64,000 bases of DNA from Ideonella sp. (GTDB lineage: Bacteria; Pseudomonadota; Gammaproteobacteria; Burkholderiales; Burkholderiaceae_C), in assembly GCA_016721465.1 (NCBI GenBank), contig JADKIA010000003.1, positions 124,001-188,000 of the forward strand, read 5' to 3'. Position numbers and translations under genes: made by a program. Below the pieces are notes generated by a model. The model saw only the letters and a list, made by a program, of their open reading frames with translations, searched no databases and was not told the DNA's origin. Below, piece by piece: positions 42,129 to 52,018 of the stretch (its first letter is position 1; each line of letters opens with the position of its first letter).

Positions 42129-43195
42129 GACTTTCTCGTGTCGAAGGCGTCGCGCAGCGCGTCGCCAATGAAGGTGAGCAGCAGCATGGTGACCACCAGC
42201 AGCACGAAGGTGGGCACGATGATCCACCAGGCATCGAGGTTGGCCTTGCCCTGCAACAGCAATTCGCCCAGCGAAGGCACCGAGGCCGGCACGCCCAGGC
42301 CAAGGAAATCGAGCGAGGTGAGCGCCAGGATGGCCGCGCTCATGCGAAAGGGCAGGAAGGTGATCACCGGCGTGAGCGAATTGGGCAGCACATGGCGGCG
42401 GATGATCTGCAGGTTGCTCAGGCCCAGCGCGCGCGCGGCCTTCACGTATTCGAGCGACCGATTGCGCAGGAACTCGGCGCGCACATAGTCCGACAGGCCC
42501 ATCCAGCCCCACATCGACAGCAGGATCAACAGCAGCAGCAGCGAGGGCTGAAAGATCGAGGCGAAGATAATCAGCAAGTACAACTCGGGCACCGCGCCCC
42601 AGATCTCCATCAGGCGCTGCACCGTGAGGTCGACCCGGCCGCCGAGGTAACCCTGCACCGCACCCATCACGATGCCCAGCAGCGTGCCCACGGTCGTGAG
42701 TGCGATGCCGAACCAGATGCTGACGCGAAAGCCGTAGAGCAGCCGGGCGACCATGTCGCGGCCCTTGTCGTCGGTGCCGAGCCAGTTGCTTGCGGTGGGT
42801 GCGGCCGGGTGGGCCAGGCCGGCGAAGTAGTTGATGCTGGAGGCCGAATGCGGATTGAGCGTGTGAACGGCGAAGTTGCCGGGCTTGTGGCTCAGCTCGA
42901 TGGTGAACGGGTCTTTCCAATCGGTGGGGGTGACGAAGTCGCCGCCCAGGGCGCGCTCGGGCGGATTGCTCACCATCGGCGACAGCCAGCGGCCATCGAG
43001 GCGAGCCACGATTGGCTTGTCGTTGCTGAAGAGCTCGGCGAACGTGGCCAGGGCCATCATCGACAGAAAGAACCACAGCGACCAATAGCCCAGCCGGTTG
43101 CGCTTGAAGCGGGCCCAGGCGCGCTGGTTGGGCGACATGGGGCGGACCGCGGCCACGGGCGCGATCGGAGTGGGCAGGCTGGTGGACGGGTTCAT
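42125..43195 (-). CDS. yejE: Peptide ABC transporter permease YejE
   Basis: 356 residues. An N-terminal cytoplasmic segment and first helix (LGYWSLWFFLSMMALATFAEL) precede a large periplasmic loop (about 60-170) and five further helices. The permease EAA-like loop is EYVKAARALGLSNLQIIRRHVLPN. The ATG at 43195 gives a normal N-terminus; a second Met at about residue 20 is possible. It pairs with YejB to form the channel. Confidence 0.94.
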   Translation of the reverse strand: MNPSTSLPTPIAPVAAVRPMSPNQRAWARFKRNRLGYWSLWFFLSMMALATFAELFSNDKPIVARLDGRWLSPMVSNPPERALGGDFVTPTDWKDPFTIELSHKPGNFAVHTLNPHSASSINYFAGLAHPAAPTASNWLGTDDKGRDMVARLLYGFRVSIWFGIALTTVGTLLGIVMGAVQGYLGGRVDLTVQRLMEIWGAVPELYLLIIFASIFQPSLLLLLILLSMWGWMGLSDYVRAEFLRNRSLEYVKAARALGLSNLQIIRRHVLPNSLTPVITFLPFRMSAAILALTSLDFLGLGVPASVPSLGELLLQGKANLDAWWIIVPTFVLLVVTMLLLTFIGDALRDAFDTRKS

Positions 43196-43199
43196 GGGG

Positions 43200-44234
43200 T
43201 CACTTCGCCGCACTGCTGAACTGCACGCGCGGATCGATGGCCACATAGAGCATGTCCGCCACCAGCTTGACCACCAGGCCGATGAGCGTGAACAGGTACA
43301 GCGAGCCCAGCACGACGGGGAAGTCGCGCCGCACCACCGCCTCGTAGCTGAGCAAGCCCAACCCGTCCAGCGAGAACAGGGTTTCGATCAGCACCGAACC
43401 GGCAAAGAAGGCACCGATGAAGGCGGAGGGGAAGCCTGTCACCAGGGGAATCAAGGCATTGCGGAAGATGTGCTTGTACAGCACACGGTTGTGCGCCAGG
43501 CCCTTGGCACGCGCCACCAGCACATACTGCTTGCGCAGTTCTTCGACAAAGGTGTTCTTGGTCAGCATGGTCAGCATCGCGAAGTGGCCGATGATCATGC
43601 AGGTCAGCGGCAGCGCCAGGTGCCACAGGTAGTCGGTGATGCGCGCCGGCCAGCTCAGCTCGGCCCAGTTGTCGGAGGTGAGGCCGCGCAGCGGGAACCA
43701 ATCCAGGAAGGTGCCGCCCGCGAACAGCACGATCAGCAGCACGCCCAGCACGAAGCCGGGGATGGCATAGCCGACGAGCACCAGCAAGGTGGTGGCGGTG
43801 TCGAACCGGCTGCCTTCGCGCACCGCCTTGGCAATGCCCAGCGGGATCGAGATCAGGTAGGAGATGAGGAAGGTCCACAGCCCGAGGCTCATCGAGACCG
43901 GCAGCTTCTCCTTGATGAGGGTCCACACGTCCTTGTTGTGCATGAAGCTGCGGCCGAGATCGAAGCGCGCGAAATGGCCCAACATCTCGAAGTAGCGTTC
44001 GTGCGCCGGCTTGTCGAAGCCATACAGCTTCTTCAACTCGGCGATCTGCTTGGCATCGACGTCGCGGCCGGCACGGTAGCCGCCCACGTCACCGCCGGCG
44101 CCGGCACGGGCTTCGGCCATGATCTGCTCGACGGGACCGCCCGGGACGAACTGCATGACGACGAAAGTGATGGTCAGCGCACCGAGCAAGGTGGGCAGGA
44201 TGAGCAGCAGGCGCTTGAGGATGTAGGCGAGCAT
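43200..44234 (-). CDS. yejB: Peptide ABC transporter permease YejB
   Basis: 344 residues, six helices. It begins MLAYILKRLLLILPTLLGAL, typical of oligopeptide permeases, and has the EAA loop RKQYVLVARAKGLAHNRVLYKH. A periplasmic insertion between helices 1 and 2 (about 30-120) is usual for YejB. It is preceded by yejA with an 11-base gap and followed by yejE after 4 bases. Confidence 0.95.
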   Translation of the reverse strand: MLAYILKRLLLILPTLLGALTITFVVMQFVPGGPVEQIMAEARAGAGGDVGGYRAGRDVDAKQIAELKKLYGFDKPAHERYFEMLGHFARFDLGRSFMHNKDVWTLIKEKLPVSMSLGLWTFLISYLISIPLGIAKAVREGSRFDTATTLLVLVGYAIPGFVLGVLLIVLFAGGTFLDWFPLRGLTSDNWAELSWPARITDYLWHLALPLTCMIIGHFAMLTMLTKNTFVEELRKQYVLVARAKGLAHNRVLYKHIFRNALIPLVTGFPSAFIGAFFAGSVLIETLFSLDGLGLLSYEAVVRRDFPVVLGSLYLFTLIGLVVKLVADMLYVAIDPRVQFSSAAK

Positions 44235-44245
44235 GATCGGGCTTG

Positions 44246-46258
44246 TCAGGGCTTGGCGGTGGCGGCCGGGGCAGCGGCGCCAGCGGCGGACTTGTCCCAC
44301 CAGGCCCAAAGCGGCCAGGGCAGGCTGTGCACGTCGGGCATGCTGTCGATCTGGAAGTACTTGGGCACGACCTGGGGCATGCCGAAGCGGTTCCAGTAGG
44401 AGATGGGCTCGGTGGAGGCGTACAGCTGCGGGATCTGCCAGAAATTCCACATCACCACGCGGTCCAGCGCGCGCGAGGCGGTGCGCAGCTCATTCATGGT
44501 CCTGGCGTTGGCGATGTGCTCGATCAGCGAGTCGACCGCGCGACTGTCCACCCCACGGAAGTTGTTGCCGCCTTCCTCCTTGCCCGACTTGCTGCCGTAC
44601 AGGCTTTCCAGGTCGGAGGCGTCCGGCAGGGTGAACTTGCCCTCGACGATGACGACCACGTCGTAGTCGAAGCTCTCCAGGCGCCGGCGATACAGCGCAA
44701 AGTCCACCAGACGCTCGGTGTAGCGGATGCCGAGCTTCTGCAGGTTGCGCTGGAACTCGGGATAGCGGCCAACCTGCTGAGGCTCCAGGTATTCAATGTC
44801 CAGCGTCTCGCCCTTGGCATTGCGCACCCAGCCGTCGTCGCCCACCTTCCAGCCGGCCTCGGCCAGCAGCTGGGCCGCGCGCTTGAGGTTTTCTCGCAGT
44901 GCATTGGGGTGGGTGTCCGTGCGCGGCGCACGATAGGCCGGGCCGAAGACGCGCGGCGGCAGCTCGGCGCGGAAGGGCTCCAGCAGCTTCAGCTCGTCCG
45001 GCGAAGGGGGGCCCTCGGCGGCGAACTCGGTGTTGTTGAACATGCTGTTGGCGGCGCGGAAGGTGCGGTACTTGTTGTAGGTCTCGAAATCCCAGGCCAG
45101 GTTGAGGGCCTCGCGCACGCGGATGTCCTGGAACTTGGGTCGCCGCAGGTTCAGGTCGAAGGCCTGTAGCATGTTGCCCGTCTGAATCTCGAACACCCGC
45201 TTGACGATGCGGCCGTCGTCCCACTTGGCACCTCGGTGGCCGCGCACGTACTGCGACGCGCGCATCTCGCGCAGGACGTCGAATTCACCCGCCTTGAAGG
45301 CCTCGCGGCGGATGTCGTTGTCCTTGTACATCCGGTAGACGATGCGGTCGAAATTGAACAGGCCGCGGCGTGCCGGCAGTTGCGCCGCCCAGTAGTCGGG
45401 CCGGCGCTTGAGCTCCAGCTGGCGCGGCATGTCGGCGCGATCCAACGCGTAGGGGCCGGTGGCGATCGGCCATTCGGTGACGATCTTGTCGAAGGACTTG
45501 CCGTCCCCCCAGCGCCGCGAGAACACCACCAGACTGCCCAGTGTGAAGACGTTTTCGGTCTTGGCCTCGCGGAAGTCGAAGCGCACCGTGCGCTCGTCCA
45601 CCGCCACCGCAGCGCCGATGCCCAGCAGCGGCGTCCGGATGGCCGGCGCGGCGCCTGGGCCGCTCATCTGCTGGAAACTGTGCACCACGTCGGCGGCCAG
45701 AACCGGACTGCCGTCGCTGAATCGGGCTTCCTTGCGCAAGCGAAAGCTCATCGAGCGCAGGTCGGGTGCCACGTACATGGCCTCGGCGAGCAGGCCGTAC
45801 ATGGCCTGCGGCTCGTCCATCGCAAAGGTGCAAAGCGGCTCGAACACCAGCATGGTCATCGCCGCCGGTGCCACGCCCTTGAGCGTGTAGGGGTTGTACT
45901 TGTCGAAGCTGGAGCGCCGGTCCGGGTTGCTCATCCGCAGCACCCCCCCCTTGGGCGCGCTCGGGTTCACGTACTCGAAGTTCTTGAAGTCGGCTGGGTA
46001 CTTGGGCGGCAGGAACGATGAGATGGCGTGCACCCAGACGCCGGTCTGGATCGATGACACCGGCGCCGCCGGAGCAGCCGAAGCCGCCGCAGCGACGGCC
46101 AGCGCCTTGCTGGGTGCGGCCTGCGCACCCAGCATGCCGACCGTCACGAGCAGCGTGGCCACGATGCCCGCGCGATGCTTTTGCGATCGGTCTGCACGCG
46201 GCGGCGCCGGTGCGGTGGTCTGCAGGAGTGGATCGAGCCGGTGATTGCCAAGGATCAT
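44246..46258 (-). CDS. yejA: Peptide-binding periplasmic protein YejA
   Basis: 670 residues from ATG 46258 (a longer reading starts at 46300). Hydrophobic signal sequence AGIVATLLVTVGMLGAQAAP is followed by the SBP_bac_5 fold: FKNFEYVNPSAPKGGVLRMS, NPYTLKG, MYGLLAEAMYVAPD, LRKEARFSDGSPVLAADVV, and IRVREALNLAWDFE. It delivers peptides to YejBEF and is the first gene of the operon, transcribed from the minus strand. Confidence 0.93.
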   Translation of the reverse strand: MILGNHRLDPLLQTTAPAPPRADRSQKHRAGIVATLLVTVGMLGAQAAPSKALAVAAAASAAPAAPVSSIQTGVWVHAISSFLPPKYPADFKNFEYVNPSAPKGGVLRMSNPDRRSSFDKYNPYTLKGVAPAAMTMLVFEPLCTFAMDEPQAMYGLLAEAMYVAPDLRSMSFRLRKEARFSDGSPVLAADVVHSFQQMSGPGAAPAIRTPLLGIGAAVAVDERTVRFDFREAKTENVFTLGSLVVFSRRWGDGKSFDKIVTEWPIATGPYALDRADMPRQLELKRRPDYWAAQLPARRGLFNFDRIVYRMYKDNDIRREAFKAGEFDVLREMRASQYVRGHRGAKWDDGRIVKRVFEIQTGNMLQAFDLNLRRPKFQDIRVREALNLAWDFETYNKYRTFRAANSMFNNTEFAAEGPPSPDELKLLEPFRAELPPRVFGPAYRAPRTDTHPNALRENLKRAAQLLAEAGWKVGDDGWVRNAKGETLDIEYLEPQQVGRYPEFQRNLQKLGIRYTERLVDFALYRRRLESFDYDVVVIVEGKFTLPDASDLESLYGSKSGKEEGGNNFRGVDSRAVDSLIEHIANARTMNELRTASRALDRVVMWNFWQIPQLYASTEPISYWNRFGMPQVVPKYFQIDSMPDVHSLPWPLWAWWDKSAAGAAAPAATAKP

Positions 46259-46336
46259 GGAGGGGCTGCCAGCGACAGGCACTCGGTGCCGAAAAGACAA
46301 GGGGCGATCATCTCAAGGCCGATCGCGCCCGGCCAT

Positions 46337-46362
46337 AGGGGCAGACACGCGGTACTGCCCCT
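46337..46362 (-). terminator. Hairpin downstream of purH
   Basis: AGGGGCAG (46337-46344) and CTGCCCCT (46355-46362) form a perfect 8-bp stem with a 10-base loop, 14 bases after the purH stop. No T-run follows on the minus strand, so termination efficiency is uncertain; it may instead protect the 3' end. Confidence 0.45.
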
Positions 46363-46375
46363 GCGCTGCGGCGCC

Positions 46376-47953
46376 TCAATGACGGAAATGCCGCGTGCCG
46401 GTGAACACCATGGCGATGCCGCGCTCGTCGGCCGCGGCAATGACCTCGGCATCGCGCATCGAGCCGCCGGGCTGGATCACGCAATTCGCGCCGGCGTCGA
46501 TCACGACATCGAGCCCGTCGCGGAATGGGAAGAAGGCATCGCTGGCCACGGCCGAGCCCTTCAGGCTCAGGCCCATGGCCTCGGCCTTGATGCTGGCGAT
46601 GCGCGCGGAATCGACCCGGCTCATCTGGCCGGCGCCCACACCGAGCGTCATGCCGTCGCCGCAGAAGACGATGGCGTTGCTCTTGACGAAGCGGGCCACC
46701 TTCCAGGCAAAGCGCAGGTCGCTCATCTGCTGCGCCGTGGGCTGCAATTGGGTCACCACTTTGAGGCCACCTTCGACCATGTCGACGGCATCTGCCGATT
46801 GCAGCAGCATGCCGCCGCCCACCCGCTTGAAATCCAACACGTTCGAATGCTGCGACAGCGGCACCTCCAGCACCCGCAGGTTCTGCTTGGCGGCCAGCAG
46901 CGCGCGGGCCTCGGGCGTCACCGACGGTGCGATGGCCACCTCGACAAACTGCTTGGCCGCGTTGATGGCGTCCACCACCGCCGCGTCCAGCGGACGATTC
47001 AGCGCCAGGATGCCGCCGAAGGCGCTGGTCGGGTCGGTCTTCAGCGCCTTGGTGTAGGCCTCGAGCACCGTCGCACCCACGGCCACGCCGCAAGGATTGG
47101 CGTGCTTGACGATCACGCAGGCGGGCACGTCGAAGGTCTTCACGCACTCCCAGGCGGCATCGGCATCGGCGATGTTGTTGTAGGACAGCTCCTTGCCCTG
47201 CAACTGCTGCCATTGGCTCAGCGTGCCGGGCGCCGGCGCCTGTTCACGGTAGAACGCGGCACTCTGGTGCGGGTTCTCGCCGTAGCGCATGTCCTGTGTC
47301 TTGTGCAGTTGCAGCGTGTAGACGGCGGGGTACTCGGCGCGCTTGGGCACCTCGGCCGTGCACTCCTCGGCGCCGTCCTCGATGGCGCTGAGGTAGTTGG
47401 TGATCATGCCGTCATATGCCGCCGTGTGAGCGTACACCTTGCGGGCCAGCGCGAACTTGGTCTTGCGGCTGATGCCGGTGCCGTCCATCTCGGCCAACAC
47501 CTGTGGGTAGTCGGCGGGGTCGATCACCACGGCCACGTCGGGCCAGTTCTTGGCGGCGGCGCGCAGCATGGCCGGGCCGCCGATGTCGATGTTCTCGATG
47601 GCGTCTTCCAGCGTGCAGTCGGGCCGCGCCGTGGCCTGGGCGAAGGGGTAGAGGTTGATCACCAGCACATCGATCGTGGCGATGCCGTGTTCCTTCAATG
47701 CCGCCATGTGCTCGGGCACGTCGCGGCGGGCCAACAGGCCGCCGTGGATGCGCGGGTGCAGGGTCTTGACGCGGCCGTCCAGCATTTCGGGAAATCCGGT
47801 GACCTGCGCCACCTCGGTGACGGGCAGCCCGGCTTCGCCCAGCAGTTTGGCGGTGCCGCCGGTGGACAGCAGCTTCACGCCGCGCTGGTGCAGCGCGCGG
47901 GCGAAGTCGACGATGCCGGTCTTGTCGGAGACCGAAAGCAGGGCGGTGGTCAT
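46376..47953 (-). CDS. purH: Bifunctional AICAR formyltransferase / IMP cyclohydrolase
   Basis: 525 residues. It performs the last two steps of de novo IMP synthesis. The N-terminal cyclohydrolase has ALLSVSDKTGIVDFARAL and STGGTAKLL, and GRVKTLHPRIHGGLLARRD. The formyltransferase domain has RYGENPHQSAAFYR, VKHANPCGVAVG, and DAFFPFRDGLD with a final GIAMVFTGTRHFRH. It lies behind fis (55 bases), a common arrangement in related genomes. Confidence 0.97.
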   Translation of the reverse strand: MTTALLSVSDKTGIVDFARALHQRGVKLLSTGGTAKLLGEAGLPVTEVAQVTGFPEMLDGRVKTLHPRIHGGLLARRDVPEHMAALKEHGIATIDVLVINLYPFAQATARPDCTLEDAIENIDIGGPAMLRAAAKNWPDVAVVIDPADYPQVLAEMDGTGISRKTKFALARKVYAHTAAYDGMITNYLSAIEDGAEECTAEVPKRAEYPAVYTLQLHKTQDMRYGENPHQSAAFYREQAPAPGTLSQWQQLQGKELSYNNIADADAAWECVKTFDVPACVIVKHANPCGVAVGATVLEAYTKALKTDPTSAFGGILALNRPLDAAVVDAINAAKQFVEVAIAPSVTPEARALLAAKQNLRVLEVPLSQHSNVLDFKRVGGGMLLQSADAVDMVEGGLKVVTQLQPTAQQMSDLRFAWKVARFVKSNAIVFCGDGMTLGVGAGQMSRVDSARIASIKAEAMGLSLKGSAVASDAFFPFRDGLDVVIDAGANCVIQPGGSMRDAEVIAAADERGIAMVFTGTRHFRH

Positions 47954-48008
47954 GGGGCGAGGGGGCAGGTGAAGGAATCGGGGTGCGACCAGGCGGGCGC
48001 GGCGACGA

Positions 48009-48245
48009 TCAGTCGATCAACTTGTGGTCCAGCAGCTTGCGGCGCAGCGTGTTGCGGTTGATACCCAGCCAGTCGGCGGCTTTGCTCTGATTGCCATCGG
48101 CGCGCTGCATCACCACCTCGAGCATGGGCTTCTCCACGGCTTCGAGGATCATGGTGTGCACGGCATGCGGCTCGGTGCCGTTCAGGTCGCGGAAGTACTG
48201 CTCCAGACTGTCGCGAATGCAGTCTTCGATCGTCTTGCGGCTCAT
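48009..48245 (-). CDS. fis: Fis-family DNA-binding protein
   Basis: 78 residues, the short betaproteobacterial form of Fis. The C-terminal helix-turn-helix is QSKAADWLGINRNTLRRKL, with the preceding dimerisation helices. It bends DNA and activates growth-related promoters. Its start overlaps the dusB stop as ATGA, giving the classical dusB-fis operon that is probably under growth-rate control. Confidence 0.95.
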   Translation of the reverse strand: MSRKTIEDCIRDSLEQYFRDLNGTEPHAVHTMILEAVEKPMLEVVMQRADGNQSKAADWLGINRNTLRRKLLDHKLID

Positions 48246-49276
48246 GCGAATTGCGCCAAGGGCTCGTCGTTGGCCGCCGCAAGCGGCAGCACCAGGTGGG
48301 TCTGGGAGAGTGCGTCGAAGAAGGTGGCCACGGCACGCACCTGGGCATCGGCGGATTCGAGGGTGTTCATCGCGGCGCGGAAGGCTTCGCCGCCGGGCAG
48401 GGCACGCACGGCCCAGCCGATGTGCTTGCGGGCCGTGCGCACACCCAGGTGCTCGCCGTACAGGCTGTAGTGCTCGTGGAGATGGTCGACCAACCAACGC
48501 TTCACTTCATGCGTGGCAGGTGCGGGCAGCATTTGGCCGGTGGCCAGGAAATGGCCGATCTCGCGGAAGATCCAGGGCCGGCCCTGCGCAGCGCGGCCGA
48601 TCATCAGCGCGTCCGCGCCGGTGTGCTGCAGCACCTGCAGCGCCTTGGCCGGGCTGTCGATGTCGCCATTGGCCACCACCGGGATGCCCACCGCGGCCTT
48701 CACGGCGGCAATCGTGTCGTATTCGGCGGCACCCTTGTAGCCCTGCTCGCGCGTGCGGCCATGCACGGTGAGCAGACTGACGCCGGCGGATTCGGCGGCA
48801 CGGGCCAGGCGAACGGCGTTGCGCTCGCTGTCGCACCAGCCGGTGCGCATCTTCAGCGTCACCGGCACGCCGTCTGGCGCGCAGGCGGCCACCACCGCGT
48901 CGACGATGGCCAGTGCCAGCGGCTCGTCGCGCATCAGCGCCGAGCCCGCGAACACCTTGCACACCTTCTTGGCCGGGCAGCCCATGTTGATGTCGATGAT
49001 CTGCGCGCCGCGCTCGATGTTGTACCGCGCGGCCTCGGCCATCATGGCCGCATCGGTGCCGGCGATCTGCACTGCGATGGGGCCGGGCTCGCCGGTGTGG
49101 TCCGCGCGGCGCGAGGTCTTCAACGTGTGCCACAGGTCCTTGCGCGAGGTCACCATCTCGCTCACCGCATAGCCCGCCCCCAGGCGCCGGCAGAGTTGGC
49201 GGAACGGTCGATCCGTCACCCCGGCCATCGGGGCGACGAAGAGTCGATTCGGCAGCTCGAAAGGGCCGATTTGCAT
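48242..49276 (-). CDS. dusB: tRNA-dihydrouridine synthase B
   Basis: 344 residues. Flavoenzyme that reduces uridine in the D-loop of tRNAs. Motifs: FVAPMAGVTDRPFRQLCRR, IDINMGCPAKKVCK with the catalytic Cys, TLKMRTGW, TVHGRTREQGYKG, and IPVVANGDI / MIGRAAQGRPWIF of the FMN-binding barrel. It is first in the operon with fis and probably purH downstream. Confidence 0.96.
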   Translation of the reverse strand: MQIGPFELPNRLFVAPMAGVTDRPFRQLCRRLGAGYAVSEMVTSRKDLWHTLKTSRRADHTGEPGPIAVQIAGTDAAMMAEAARYNIERGAQIIDINMGCPAKKVCKVFAGSALMRDEPLALAIVDAVVAACAPDGVPVTLKMRTGWCDSERNAVRLARAAESAGVSLLTVHGRTREQGYKGAAEYDTIAAVKAAVGIPVVANGDIDSPAKALQVLQHTGADALMIGRAAQGRPWIFREIGHFLATGQMLPAPATHEVKRWLVDHLHEHYSLYGEHLGVRTARKHIGWAVRALPGGEAFRAAMNTLESADAQVRAVATFFDALSQTHLVLPLAAANDEPLAQFA

Positions 49277-49432
49277 GGCAGAGGGGGAGTTTGGACTGCT
49301 GAAAAATCAGGCAACAGTATAGCGGCGGGGCGTCCTGGCTCGGCCTGAACGCCCGTGGGCTGCGGTGCCCGCCGCGCTGCCTTGGTGGCCCTGCTGCGGA
49401 CGCATGGGTCAAGTGCTGCCTATGATGCGCGA

Positions 49433-49915
49433 ATGGACACCTGGATCCCCGCGATGTTGGCCGCACTGGCCCTGCCCAAGTTCGGGCTGAGCACGGTGTT
49501 CGTGATCGCCCTGGTCTCGGCCACCCTGTTGCCCATGGGTTCGGAGCCGGCGGTGTTCGGGCTGGTCAAGCTCAACCCGGAGTTGTTCTGGCCGGCGGTG
49601 CTCGTGGCCACGGCCGGCAACACGATCGGTGGAGCCATCACCTGGTGGATGGGCTACGGCGCGGAGCGCGCCTACGAACACTACGCGCACAAGCCGGTGC
49701 AGTCGCGCGCGCTGGCCTGGTTGCGTCGCTTTGGTGCCAAGGCTTGTCTGCTGGCCTGGCTGCCGGTGGTGGGAGACCCGCTTTGTGCCGTGGCGGGCTG
49801 GCTGCAATTGCCGTTCTGGCCCTGCGTGGGCTACATGGCGGTGGGCAAACTGCTGCGCTACCTGGCGATGACGGCCGCGCTGCTGTGGGTGTGGCCAGGG
49901 CAGTTCACGCCCTGA
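49433..49915 (+). CDS. YqaA/DedA-like membrane protein
   Basis: 160 residues, four to five hydrophobic helices. Features include FVIALVSATLLPMGSEPAVF, GNTIGGAITWWMGYGAER, and WLPVVGDPLCAVAGWLQLPFW, the SNARE-associated/DedA-like core of the YqaA group. Relatives are undecaprenyl-phosphate or small-molecule flippases; no experimental function is known to me for YqaA. ATG 49433 is preferred over an upstream in-frame start because the conserved part begins there. Confidence 0.85.
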   Translation: MDTWIPAMLAALALPKFGLSTVFVIALVSATLLPMGSEPAVFGLVKLNPELFWPAVLVATAGNTIGGAITWWMGYGAERAYEHYAHKPVQSRALAWLRRFGAKACLLAWLPVVGDPLCAVAGWLQLPFWPCVGYMAVGKLLRYLAMTAALLWVWPGQFTP

Positions 49916-49988
49916 CCCCGGTCGGCAGTCGGGGCATCGGCCCGCCGGCGAGAATGCGCCCTTGCCAACATCAGCGGGCCCAACGTTC

Positions 49989-51506
49989 ATGAACAGCGAC
50001 ACTCCCGTGGCCACCACGGCGGCCGACACCCCGGCCTACAACGCCCTTGCGCAGACCTTCCAGCGCCTGTATCGCCTCGGCCACCTGCAATCGATCGCCT
50101 ACTGGGACCAGGCCGCGAACATGCCGCCCAATGGCAACGACGCACGCTCGGCGGCGCAGTCCGAGATGGCCGCGCTGTTGCACCGCATGCGCACCGACCC
50201 TGCACTGCGCGATGGCCTGGCCCGCGCCGAACAGGAGCCGCTGAGCGATCTGCAGCGCGCCAATCTGCGCGAGATGCGGCGTGCCTGGCGCTCATCCAAT
50301 GCCCTGCCCGAGGCCTTGGTGCAGCGCTCGCAGCGTGTGAGCTCGCGCTGCGAGCACGCCTGGCGCATGCAACGACCGGCCAACGACTGGGCGGGCTTTC
50401 TGCCCAACTTTCGCGAGGTGCTGGAGGTGTCGCGCGAGGAGGCCACGCTGCTCGCGGCGGACCTGGGCTGCAGCCGCTACGACGCGCTGATGGATCAATT
50501 TGAGCCCGGCATGACCACCGCCCAGGTGGATCGGGTGTTTGGCGAGGTGCGCCAGTGGCTGCCCGGCCTGATCCGCCGCGTGGTGGACAAGCAGCACGAC
50601 GAGGCCGTGCTGCAGCCGGTAGGTCCGTTTTCAGTGCCTGCGCAGCGCGAGCTGTGCGAGCGGGCGATGCGCCTGCTGGGCTTCGATTTCGAGGCCGGGC
50701 GCCTGGACGTCAGCACGCACCCGTTCTCCGGCGGTGTGCCGGAGGACGTGCGCCTGACCACGCGCTTTCGCGGTGATGAGTTTCTCGTCAGCCTGATGGG
50801 CACGGTGCACGAGACCGGGCATGGACGCTACCAGCAGAACCTGCCGCGTGAGCTGCTCGGCCAGCCTGTGGCACAGGCGCGTTCGATGGCGATCCACGAG
50901 AGCCAGAGCCTGGCTTTCGAAATGCAGCTGGGCAGCCACTCCGGCTTTGCGGGGCTGTTGGCGCCGCTGGTGCGCGAGACCCTTGGCGATCAGCCGGCCT
51001 TCGAGGCCGGCAACCTGCACCGCCTGCTCACCCGGGTGAAGCCCGGCAAGATCCGGGTGGACGCCGACGAGGTCACCTACCCGGCGCACGTCATCCTGCG
51101 CTACGAGATCGAGCGCGCCTTGATCGAGGGCCAGATCGAGGCCGAGGACGTGCCGGCGCTGTGGGACGAGAAGATGGCCGAGTTGCTGGGCCTGGACACG
51201 CGTGGCGACTACAACAACGGGCCGATGCAGGACGTGCATTGGCCGATGGCGATGTTCGGTTACTTTCCGTGCTATTCACTTGGCGCCATGTACGCCGCGC
51301 AGTGGTTCGCCACCATGCGTCGCCAGCAACCGGGCCTGGACACGGACATCGCCCGCGGCGACCTGGCACCGGTGTTCGCCTGGTTGCGCGACAAGGTCTG
51401 GCTGCAGGGCAGCCGTTGGGAGACGGACGAGCTGTCGCGCCGTGCCAGCGGCGAGGTGCTGAACCCGGCGCATTTCCGCAACCATCTGGAAGCACGCTAC
51501 CTCTGA
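49989..51506 (+). CDS. M32-family metallocarboxypeptidase
   Basis: 505 residues, carboxypeptidase Taq family. Zinc motif HETGH begins at His about 274 (MGTVHETGHGRYQQN), with downstream IHESQSL supplying the third ligand Glu; also DVSTHPFS, RVDADEVTYPAHVILRYE and YPAHVILRYEIERAL are family hallmarks, as is DVHWPMAMFGYFPCYSLG. It releases C-terminal amino acids from peptides in the cytosol. No signal peptide. The start ATG 49989 follows an intergenic of 73 bases after the YqaA gene. Confidence 0.95.
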   Translation: MNSDTPVATTAADTPAYNALAQTFQRLYRLGHLQSIAYWDQAANMPPNGNDARSAAQSEMAALLHRMRTDPALRDGLARAEQEPLSDLQRANLREMRRAWRSSNALPEALVQRSQRVSSRCEHAWRMQRPANDWAGFLPNFREVLEVSREEATLLAADLGCSRYDALMDQFEPGMTTAQVDRVFGEVRQWLPGLIRRVVDKQHDEAVLQPVGPFSVPAQRELCERAMRLLGFDFEAGRLDVSTHPFSGGVPEDVRLTTRFRGDEFLVSLMGTVHETGHGRYQQNLPRELLGQPVAQARSMAIHESQSLAFEMQLGSHSGFAGLLAPLVRETLGDQPAFEAGNLHRLLTRVKPGKIRVDADEVTYPAHVILRYEIERALIEGQIEAEDVPALWDEKMAELLGLDTRGDYNNGPMQDVHWPMAMFGYFPCYSLGAMYAAQWFATMRRQQPGLDTDIARGDLAPVFAWLRDKVWLQGSRWETDELSRRASGEVLNPAHFRNHLEARYL

Positions 51507-51530
51507 TCTGGCCAGGCACGGCCAGCGGCT

Positions 51531-51944
51531 TCAGGGCTTCTTGGGCTCGGCCAGCCCGGCGGCGACCATGAAATCGGTGTGGCTGCCCTCGCTGACCACC
51601 AGCTTGGAATCCGAGACAAAAGTGGATCGGTACTGCCCGCTGTGCTGCTGCGAGCGGGCCTCCAGTTCGCCCAGCAGCATGGTGCCCAATTCCTGCAGGG
51701 GGGCGTCGTCCTGGCGCAGCGGCATGCGGGCCAGATCCTGGCTGGCCTTCAGCAGCGCCGACACGGGGGCCTTTTGCAGCACCACCAGGCCGTGCTTCTT
51801 CAGGTCGCTTTCCAGCGCGGCCAGGTGCGGGAAGACCTTGCGGGCATGCTTGACGGTGTCGAGCAGCGCCTTCAGCGAACTCACCATCGCGCTCAGGCGT
51901 GTCGTTTCCGGTGGCATGCGATCGTCTGGCGTGTTCAGGCCCAT
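51531..51944 (-). CDS. Conserved-looking hypothetical protein
   Basis: 137 residues, predominantly helical (MVSSLKALLDTVKHARKVFPHLAALESDLKKHG) ending with a strand-like tail (STFVSDSKLVVSEGSHTDFMVAAGLAEP). I recognise no family. Codon use is normal for the region. It lies convergent to the M32 peptidase and upstream (minus strand) of the patatin gene's end, probably as its own unit. Confidence 0.6.
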   Translation of the reverse strand: MGLNTPDDRMPPETTRLSAMVSSLKALLDTVKHARKVFPHLAALESDLKKHGLVVLQKAPVSALLKASQDLARMPLRQDDAPLQELGTMLLGELEARSQQHSGQYRSTFVSDSKLVVSEGSHTDFMVAAGLAEPKKP

Positions 51945-52018
51945 GAGCGACTTCCGTTGACCAGCGTTCGGTGGCCGGACCGGCCACCACGGTCCCGGGA
52001 TTCTGGCAGCTCGGCGGC

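Noticed and set aside
40380..42488. 702-codon plus-strand frame opposite yejF
   Set aside because: Shadow of the dual ATPase gene on the minus strand, which has all Walker and signature motifs.
46175..48061. 628-codon plus-strand frame opposite purH
   Set aside because: Shadow of purH.
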